Notes under the pieces: generated by a model
Told to the model about the DNA's origin: nothing
Database searches by the model: none
What the model saw: the letters and a program-made list of their open reading frames with translations, nothing else
From: Rikenellaceae bacterium
Lineage (GTDB): Bacteria > Bacteroidota > Bacteroidia > Bacteroidales > UBA932
Reading direction: 5' to 3'
NCBI GenBank assembly: GCA_900771005.1
Contig: CAAGMI010000171.1
Location: 1 to 18,118 of the forward strand
Length of the DNA stretch: 18,118 bases
Program-made: the position numbers and the translations under genes
Shown here: in pieces, positions 13,207-18,118 of the stretch
Numbering within the stretch: the stretch's first letter is position 1
How the letters are laid out: the number at the start of each line of letters is the position of its first letter

Positions 13207-13644
13207 ATGGAATACAATTTCAAAAAGGTCCATACTGGAAAGGATCTCGCCATATCAACAATAGTACTTCTCGTTGGAGCCGGCCTGTTCTTCGTCAACA
13301 AAGGGCTGGGCATCTGCATAGGAATCTGCGGATTGTTTATGTATCTTGTCTATAAAGGCGGATACAAGAAAGACGGCAAGGGTATCCTGCTCACGAGAAA
13401 ATCTGAGGACATCTGCAAAGCCTGCAGAACATCGATTGTAGAATTCCTAGAAGGAAAGAATACCGTCCCAACAATAAAACAAGGGAATGAAGGTGGTAGT
13501 ATCAGACTTGACGTATATTTCAACAAGGCCGAGCAGGTCGCGTACGCACAGTTGCACGATTTTTGCAACTACACCTATGAACCGGCAACCGGAATCATTG
13601 AACTCAAAGCTGACAAGGCAGACAAACTGATTTCACTGTTGTGA
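13207..13644 (+). CDS. Two-TM membrane protein, tandem paralogue
   Basis: This 145-aa protein starts 29 nt after its paralogue. Two membrane helices lie at about residues 13-48 (DLAISTIVLLVGAGLFFV and LGICIGICGLFMYLVYK), followed by a cytoplasmic GYKKDGKG turn and a soluble domain with IVEFLEGKNTVP, GGSIRLDVYFNKAEQVAYAQ and TGIIELKADKADKL. The first paralogue has matching blocks (IAAYIEGKSETL, GGLLLEQYYLKNGSRHF, TTGIYSAQCEL). Its TGA is 4 nt ahead of the antiporter ATG, so the two are probably translated together. No family name is recognised; it could be an antiporter accessory or regulator. Confidence 0.8.
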   Translation: MEYNFKKVHTGKDLAISTIVLLVGAGLFFVNKGLGICIGICGLFMYLVYKGGYKKDGKGILLTRKSEDICKACRTSIVEFLEGKNTVPTIKQGNEGGSIRLDVYFNKAEQVAYAQLHDFCNYTYEPATGIIELKADKADKLISLL

Positions 13645-13648
13645 ACTT

Positions 13649-15259
13649 ATGGCACTGTACCTTCTAATATTCTCGGCGATTGTCGCCACCTGCGTATTCT
13701 TCAACAAGTTTTCCGGAAAGATCGGAATACCTGTCCTGCTCTTCTTCCTGATGCTCGGTCTTCTGTGCGGCAGCCAGTATGACGAATTTGCATCCCAAAG
13801 GGGCTGGATAGTTGGAGACATAAGCACCATAGCGCTCATCTTCATAATGTTCTATGGCGGCTTCGGGACGCGATGGAAATCTGCCAGACCCATTGTCGTG
13901 GAAGCAGGGCTACTCGCAACCGTGGGAGTGGCCCTGACCGCGGCCTTTGTCGGCCTGTTCTGCCATTTTGCTCTGGGATGGGCCTGGCTTGAGAGTTTTC
14001 TGATGGGTGCAGTAATAAGTTCCACTGATGCGGCGACGGTCTTTTCCATTCTACGTTCCCGCAAGCTGGGCCTGAAGAACAACAGCGCACCCCTTCTTGA
14101 GGTGGAGAGCGGTTCCAATGACCCTATGTCATATATGCTCACGGCCGTGATGCTGTCGCTTTTCAGCGGCGGCATTTCTGCCGGAGGCATAGTATGGAAG
14201 ATATTCTCGCAGATCGTCTTCGGTGCTGCAGGAGGATTGGTGATATCTATAGGAGCTGTGTTTTTGCTTAAAAGAATCAGCTTCCGGAACAACGGATTCG
14301 ACCTTCTGCTGTTCATAGCCATTGCACTGGTGTCATACGCCCTTCCGGATCTCATCGGAGGCAACGGATATCTGAGCGCCTATATCGTGGGCATCGTTCT
14401 CGGCAATACCGAATTCCCTGAACGGAAGCCTCTGGTCTCGTTCTTCGATGCCATTACGAGCCTGATGCAGATAGTCATCTTCTTTTTGCTCGGAATGCTG
14501 GCTATTCCTTCCCATCTGTTGCACTCGCTGTTTCCAGCCTTGATAATATTTGTGTTCCTTACCCTTGCCGCACGGCCATTGGCGGTATGTGGAGTGCTGG
14601 TGCCTTTCAAGAAATATCCGTTCAAACAGCTGGAACTGATTTCATTCGTAGGACTCCGCGGAGCTGCGTCAATAGTGTTTGCCATCAATATTTTGACCTC
14701 CGGTGTCGAGTTGCAGAATGATATATTCAGCATCGTGTTCTGCATAGTGCTGGTGTCCATCGCACTACAGGGTTCGCTGATTCCTGCCGTAGCAAAGACC
14801 ACAGGTATGACTGACAGTGGCGAAGACGTGATGACGACCTTCAGTGATTTCAGCGAAAATGCAGAAATGTCCTTCGGTGCGATACGCATAGCGGAAACAA
14901 GCAATTGGAACAACCGTCAGATCAAGGACCTGGATTTGCCGCAAGACTGTCTTATCGCGCTCGTTGTTCGTGGGAATCAGCGCATTGTGCCGAAGGGGAA
15001 TACCCTGCTTCAAACAGGTGATGAGATTGTCCTCTGCACCCGCTCATTCCAGGACAACAACACAGACAGCCTTATCCGCCATCCACTGTCAGAAAACAGC
15101 AAGTGGGCCGGTCACAGGGTAAGTGAATATCCGAAGAAAGACGGAAGTCTTCTCGTGATGATCCAAAGGGGCGAAGAAAAGATTATCCCCAACGGAAATA
15201 CCATACTCAAGGAAGGTGATGTGCTTGTACTGCTCAAAAGAGATGTAGCCGTAGTATAA
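13649..15259 (+). CDS. Cation/proton antiporter, NhaP2/CvrA-like, with two TrkA_C domains
   Basis: This 536-aa protein has about 12 membrane segments (residues 1-385) and a cytoplasmic tail. The core has the CPA1-type signatures GAVISSTDAATVFSIL (about 118-133) and ESGSNDPMSYML (the ND pair), and VGLRGAASIVFAI near the end of the membrane domain. The tail has two ligand-binding TrkA_C/RCK_C units: about 398-455 (DLPQDCLIALVVRGNQRIVP, then GDEIVLCT) and about 478-535 (DGSLLVMIQRGEEKIIPNG, then EGDVLVLL). NhaP2-like proteins exchange K+ or Na+ for H+ and are gated by cytoplasmic ligands. It follows the paralogous two-TM genes with a 4-nt gap. Confidence 0.92.
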   Translation: MALYLLIFSAIVATCVFFNKFSGKIGIPVLLFFLMLGLLCGSQYDEFASQRGWIVGDISTIALIFIMFYGGFGTRWKSARPIVVEAGLLATVGVALTAAFVGLFCHFALGWAWLESFLMGAVISSTDAATVFSILRSRKLGLKNNSAPLLEVESGSNDPMSYMLTAVMLSLFSGGISAGGIVWKIFSQIVFGAAGGLVISIGAVFLLKRISFRNNGFDLLLFIAIALVSYALPDLIGGNGYLSAYIVGIVLGNTEFPERKPLVSFFDAITSLMQIVIFFLLGMLAIPSHLLHSLFPALIIFVFLTLAARPLAVCGVLVPFKKYPFKQLELISFVGLRGAASIVFAINILTSGVELQNDIFSIVFCIVLVSIALQGSLIPAVAKTTGMTDSGEDVMTTFSDFSENAEMSFGAIRIAETSNWNNRQIKDLDLPQDCLIALVVRGNQRIVPKGNTLLQTGDEIVLCTRSFQDNNTDSLIRHPLSENSKWAGHRVSEYPKKDGSLLVMIQRGEEKIIPNGNTILKEGDVLVLLKRDVAVV

Positions 15260-15343
15260 CAAATAACGATGATGGCAATACCCTGTGCCAAGATGAATGA
15301 CAAAGCGGTCAGCTGCGGCCTCTGGCTCAGGATTCAATTCACC

Positions 15344-15384
15344 GGACTTGATGTATTTCTTAAGCATTACAGGTGAAATAGCGA
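15344..15384 (-). pseudogene. Relic of a tyrosine integrase C-terminus
   Basis: On the minus strand the frame reads ISPVMLKKYIKSGELN. It matches the box II / tyrosine region of the intact integrase at 3201-4613 (TSPVMLRKYIKADKLE), and the nucleotides are alike too (GTAATGCTTAAGAAATAC against GTAATGTTGAGGAAATAC). No integrase sequence precedes or follows it. At about 10-14 residues it is short, but the motif is specific. It may mark an old integration or recombination scar in this 185-bp gap. Confidence 0.5.
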
Positions 15385-15444
15385 AAAAAATATTAAATGA
15401 GGATAAAGGGAAATTTGTATTTTTACACAACTAATACAATAGCC

Positions 15445-17931
15445 ATGAAAAAATCAATTGCATTTCTCGCATTTCTGTGCCTTGCGGTGGGGACCACCAG
15501 CGCCAAGGACTCTCCTAAGAATCTTGGGAGCACCGGGATAGATACCAAAAAGCTAGAGTATCCTATCCCATATATTCCGGTGGAGAAGCGCGCCTCCATC
15601 CTGCCGGAGCACAATATCTGTTCCATCGCCCCGGCGGAAGAGCCTTCGGACTATTTCATCACCGGCAACGGTACCCTGCGCATGCAGACTTCCGGTCAGC
15701 CATATAACGAGGTGATGACTTATACCCAGGAGGATCTCTATGCACCGAAGTGGGCAGAGACTCCCCTTCCACCAGACCTGCGCCCTATCCTGCCTCAAAT
15801 ACGCCAGCTGCTGCTGGAAGGCAAGGCTAAGGAGGCGAATGCCCTGGTAGACGAGGCCCAGAAGAAGGCCGGATTCGAAAAGTACATGAATTTCGACAAC
15901 AATATTCTGTACCCGGTCGGAGGACCGTCAAGACACACAGCCTTCACACTCACCTTCCGCCGTCCGGAACAGCCCGATACCAAGGACTATCTGCGATTCC
16001 TGGATATGCAGAACGGTATGATCACATCCATGTGGACTGATGCACGCGGTTCTTTCCGCAACGAATCCTTCTGCGCCTATGACGGTGACGTCACCGTGAA
16101 CCGCTTCATTGCACCGAAAGGACAGTTGGACCTTGACGTGGAGATACAGCTTCCTAGATTGGCAGACAGCTCCAATGAGCTGTGCATTTCAGAGCTTAAG
16201 ATCGATAATGGTGTGATCACTCTTGCCACCGCTTACAATCCAGACTTCGGCAGCAAGGGCTACGCCGTAGTCATCCGCTTCATTCCTAAGGGCGGCACAA
16301 TGAAAAAGGCCGAAAAGGGAATGCAGATTTCCGGTGCTGACGGTCTGATGGTCGTTTCAAAGATCGTGAGGTTCGAAAACGACTTCACCTTTGAATGCGT
16401 CAAGCCAGTCCGTGACGGACTGATGGCAATGAAGGTCGATTTCGACAAGATGCTCATTGGTAACGAAAAGTACATCGGCGAGCGCATGGACCGGTCACGT
16501 ATCCATCTCAGCTCAAACGAAGACCTACTGCTTTCAGGCGAAGAACTGCTCCGTCGTGCACACAGCAAGAACGAACTGGATCCTACCCTCCTGGAGAAGC
16601 TCTATGACATGGGCCGTTTCTTCCAGATCTACGAGACAGGTAAGAATATCCCTCCTTTCACAGGCCAGCATAACATCAACACAAACCTTCAGGTCTGCGC
16701 AGGAAACAACACGGGTCTCTTCGACGAGATGGACGTGTATTTCAAGTATTACGAGACGAAGTTCGATGACTTCCGCACCAACGCACAGCTGCTCTACGGC
16801 GCCCGCGGAGTGCTGGCCAGCGTCCACTGCGACCCGGATTCCGGTCTGTACTATCACTTCTCACACACCTATCCTCATTACGGCTTTACGGGCGTCCTGG
16901 GTTGGGTCTACAACGAATTGTGGGGCTACTACCTCGTCTCAGGAGACAAGGAATTCCTGCGTACCCGCGTAATCCCGGCCTACAAGGAAATGGCTCTGTT
17001 CTACGAGGATTACGCATGCGACCGCGGCCCGGACGGCAAAGTCATCTTCTACCCGTCATTCTCTCCTGAGAACCCGACACCTAACCCTGGCTATGAGACA
17101 GTCACCGGCAGAGACAGGAATCCGACACGAATCAACTCCGTAATGGACATCGCCATCTGCCGCGAGATCCTGATGAACCTTATCGATGGTTGCAAGACCC
17201 TTGGCATCGAGCAGGAGAACATCCCACACTGGGAAGCACAGCTCGCATCCCTTCCGACCTACCTTCTTGACTTGGACGGAGGCCTCAAGGAATGGGCTTG
17301 GCCGACTATCGAAGAGAACTACAACCACCGCCACGTATCTCACCACTATGATTTATGGCCAGGTCGTGCGGTAACACCTGAAAAAGATCCGGCACTTGCT
17401 GAAGCAATCAAGATTTCCAACCGCAAGCGCGCCCAGCAGGACGACTCCGCCCATGGTATCATCCATCGTACCTTCTCAGCCATCCGCCTGAAGGATATGG
17501 AAGAAACCGAGCAGAACCTGAGCCAGCTTCTCAACCACGGCTTCGTCCGCCGCACGCTGCAGGCCAGCCACTTCCCTTACAGAGGCGTATTCCCTGATCT
17601 TACCGGCGCTGTTCCTGCATTCCTTGTAGAGATGTGCGTATTCAGCGAGCCGGGTACAGTGGAATTCCTGCCGGCTATGCCAGACAACCTGATGCAGGGA
17701 TCCATTGACGGCGTCTGGCTGTATACCTTCGCCAAGCTTAATCATATGGACTGGGACGAGAAGGGCATCCATGCCTCCATCACCTCCAATCAGGACCAGA
17801 CCCTGACGCTCCGCAACCGCAGGGAAGGCTGCCGCATCTTTGTGAATGGCAAGGAACTGGTCAAGGACGGCGACCATGTCCAGTACACGTTCAAGGCAGG
17901 CGAGACCGCACAGATTGAAATCATCATCTGA
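15445..17931 (+). CDS. Secreted glycoside hydrolase family 95 (alpha-L-fucosidase / alpha-L-galactosidase type)
   Basis: This 828-aa protein begins at ATG 15445; the 16 residues read before it in the long frame are not signal-like. A type I signal peptide is cut near TTSA-KD. The N-terminal beta domain has EPSDYFITGNGTLRMQTSG and TYTQEDLYAPKW. The (alpha/alpha)6 barrel has GQHNINTNLQ with Asn410 and Asn412, FSPENPTP with Glu542, NYNHRHVSHHYDLWPG near 628, and GVFPDLTGAVPAFLVEM with Asp718. These line up with the Asn-x-Asn, Glu and Asp catalytic set of GH95 as I recall it from Bifidobacterium AfcA. A C-terminal beta domain follows. It should act on fucosyl or galactosyl groups of plant or host glycans in the periplasm or at the surface. 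No SusC/SusD pair adjoins it. Confidence 0.8.
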   Translation: MKKSIAFLAFLCLAVGTTSAKDSPKNLGSTGIDTKKLEYPIPYIPVEKRASILPEHNICSIAPAEEPSDYFITGNGTLRMQTSGQPYNEVMTYTQEDLYAPKWAETPLPPDLRPILPQIRQLLLEGKAKEANALVDEAQKKAGFEKYMNFDNNILYPVGGPSRHTAFTLTFRRPEQPDTKDYLRFLDMQNGMITSMWTDARGSFRNESFCAYDGDVTVNRFIAPKGQLDLDVEIQLPRLADSSNELCISELKIDNGVITLATAYNPDFGSKGYAVVIRFIPKGGTMKKAEKGMQISGADGLMVVSKIVRFENDFTFECVKPVRDGLMAMKVDFDKMLIGNEKYIGERMDRSRIHLSSNEDLLLSGEELLRRAHSKNELDPTLLEKLYDMGRFFQIYETGKNIPPFTGQHNINTNLQVCAGNNTGLFDEMDVYFKYYETKFDDFRTNAQLLYGARGVLASVHCDPDSGLYYHFSHTYPHYGFTGVLGWVYNELWGYYLVSGDKEFLRTRVIPAYKEMALFYEDYACDRGPDGKVIFYPSFSPENPTPNPGYETVTGRDRNPTRINSVMDIAICREILMNLIDGCKTLGIEQENIPHWEAQLASLPTYLLDLDGGLKEWAWPTIEENYNHRHVSHHYDLWPGRAVTPEKDPALAEAIKISNRKRAQQDDSAHGIIHRTFSAIRLKDMEETEQNLSQLLNHGFVRRTLQASHFPYRGVFPDLTGAVPAFLVEMCVFSEPGTVEFLPAMPDNLMQGSIDGVWLYTFAKLNHMDWDEKGIHASITSNQDQTLTLRNRREGCRIFVNGKELVKDGDHVQYTFKAGETAQIEIII

Positions 17932-17966
17932 TCGGACCTTCTCCTGGCAGGGAAAAATTACCTAGT

Positions 17967-18003
17967 AAAACAGCCACGTACTCATCAAGTACGTGGCTGT
18001 TTT
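17967..18003. terminator. Strong bidirectional terminator
   Basis: AAAACAGCCACGTACT (17967-17982) and AGTACGTGGCTGTTTT (17988-18003) form a perfect 16-bp stem with loop CATCA and a T-run on either strand. It separates the convergent GH95 and aldo/keto reductase genes. Confidence 0.9.
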
Positions 18004-18025
18004 TAATGATTAACTTGTAGCCCGA

Positions 18026-18118
18026 TCACCAGGCGAAATCCTCAGGATTGTCGTCTTCGCTTGATCTCCGATTCTTGTTAAGAGCCGAAACTCTGGCCAT
18101 ATCCTCATCGGAAAGCTC
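18026..18118 (-). CDS. Aldo/keto reductase, C-terminal 30 residues (partial)
   Basis: The minus-strand frame enters from the right edge and ends at TGA (plus 18026-18028). It reads ELSDEDMARVSALNKNRR, then SSEDDNPEDFAW. The FxLS-x-EDM-x-x-ISALN-x-x-xR pattern followed by an acidic tail ending in F/W is typical of the C-terminus of bacterial aldo/keto reductases (2,5-diketo-gluconate reductase-like, NADPH-dependent). Only the tail is in the window, so the catalytic residues and substrate cannot be judged. Confidence 0.75.
   Translation of the reverse strand, partial: ELSDEDMARVSALNKNRRSSEDDNPEDFAW

Noticed and set aside
11711..15311. Shared 13-mer GACAAAGCGGTCA at 11711-11723 and 15299-15311
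   Set aside because: A few exact 13-base matches are expected by chance in 18 kb, and the flanks do not align.
15397..15444. Longer N-terminus for the GH95 protein
   Set aside because: The added 16 residues precede a clear signal peptide starting at ATG 15445.
1..18118. tRNA, rRNA, CRISPR array or complete insertion sequence
   Set aside because: No cloverleaf-like sequence, regularly spaced repeats, or transposase with terminal repeats was found by reading both strands.

Overview
The window comes from a Bacteroidota genome, most likely order Bacteroidales. The evidence is the protein families (a Bacteroidota-type tyrosine integrase next to VirE_N/PriCT-2/DUF3987 and HTH_17 mobile-element genes, ECF sigma/anti-sigma pairs, a plug-like secreted protein, a GH95 enzyme), several promoters of the Bacteroidales form TTTG/TTG - about 17-23 nt - TAnnTTTG, and the near absence of strong Shine-Dalgarno sequences. 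No tRNA, rRNA, CRISPR array or intact insertion sequence was seen.

Region 1 (1-4860) is one end of an integrative or mobilizable element read leftwards: tyrosine integrase, an unrecognised 262-aa protein, a helix-turn-helix/excisionase-like protein, and a large VirE_N/PriCT-2/DUF3987 protein that runs off the left edge. The integrase and HTH promoters both carry inverted repeats that look like regulator or recombinase sites. Region 2 (4614-6582) holds the probable element/chromosome boundary, a candidate small transcript with its own promoter and terminator, an SSS-family symporter and a tiny ORF coupled to its stop codon.

Region 3 (6539-11670) is a leftward signalling block. A lipocalin-like lipoprotein comes first, then a tight serpin - ECF sigma - dual-membrane anti-sigma (Dma-like) operon, then a second ECF sigma - single-TM anti-sigma - small secreted plug-like protein operon that ends in a bidirectional terminator. 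An 88-bp near-identical direct repeat (6428-6515 and 11869-11956) flanks this whole block, so it may have moved or been inserted as a unit.

Region 4 (11700-15444) is a patchwork. It has a GC-rich structured block, the second repeat copy, a small lipoprotein, a truncated and internally deleted Na+/Ca2+ exchanger pseudogene, two tandem paralogous two-TM proteins, a CPA-type cation/proton antiporter with two TrkA_C domains, and a short relic of an integrase C-terminus. Region 5 (15445-18118) has a secreted GH95-family glycosidase, a strong bidirectional terminator and the 3' end of an aldo/keto reductase on the opposite strand.

The most interesting assembly is the serpin placed 14 nt ahead of an ECF sigma / dual-membrane anti-sigma pair. 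It suggests a protease inhibitor made as part of an envelope-sensing regulon.
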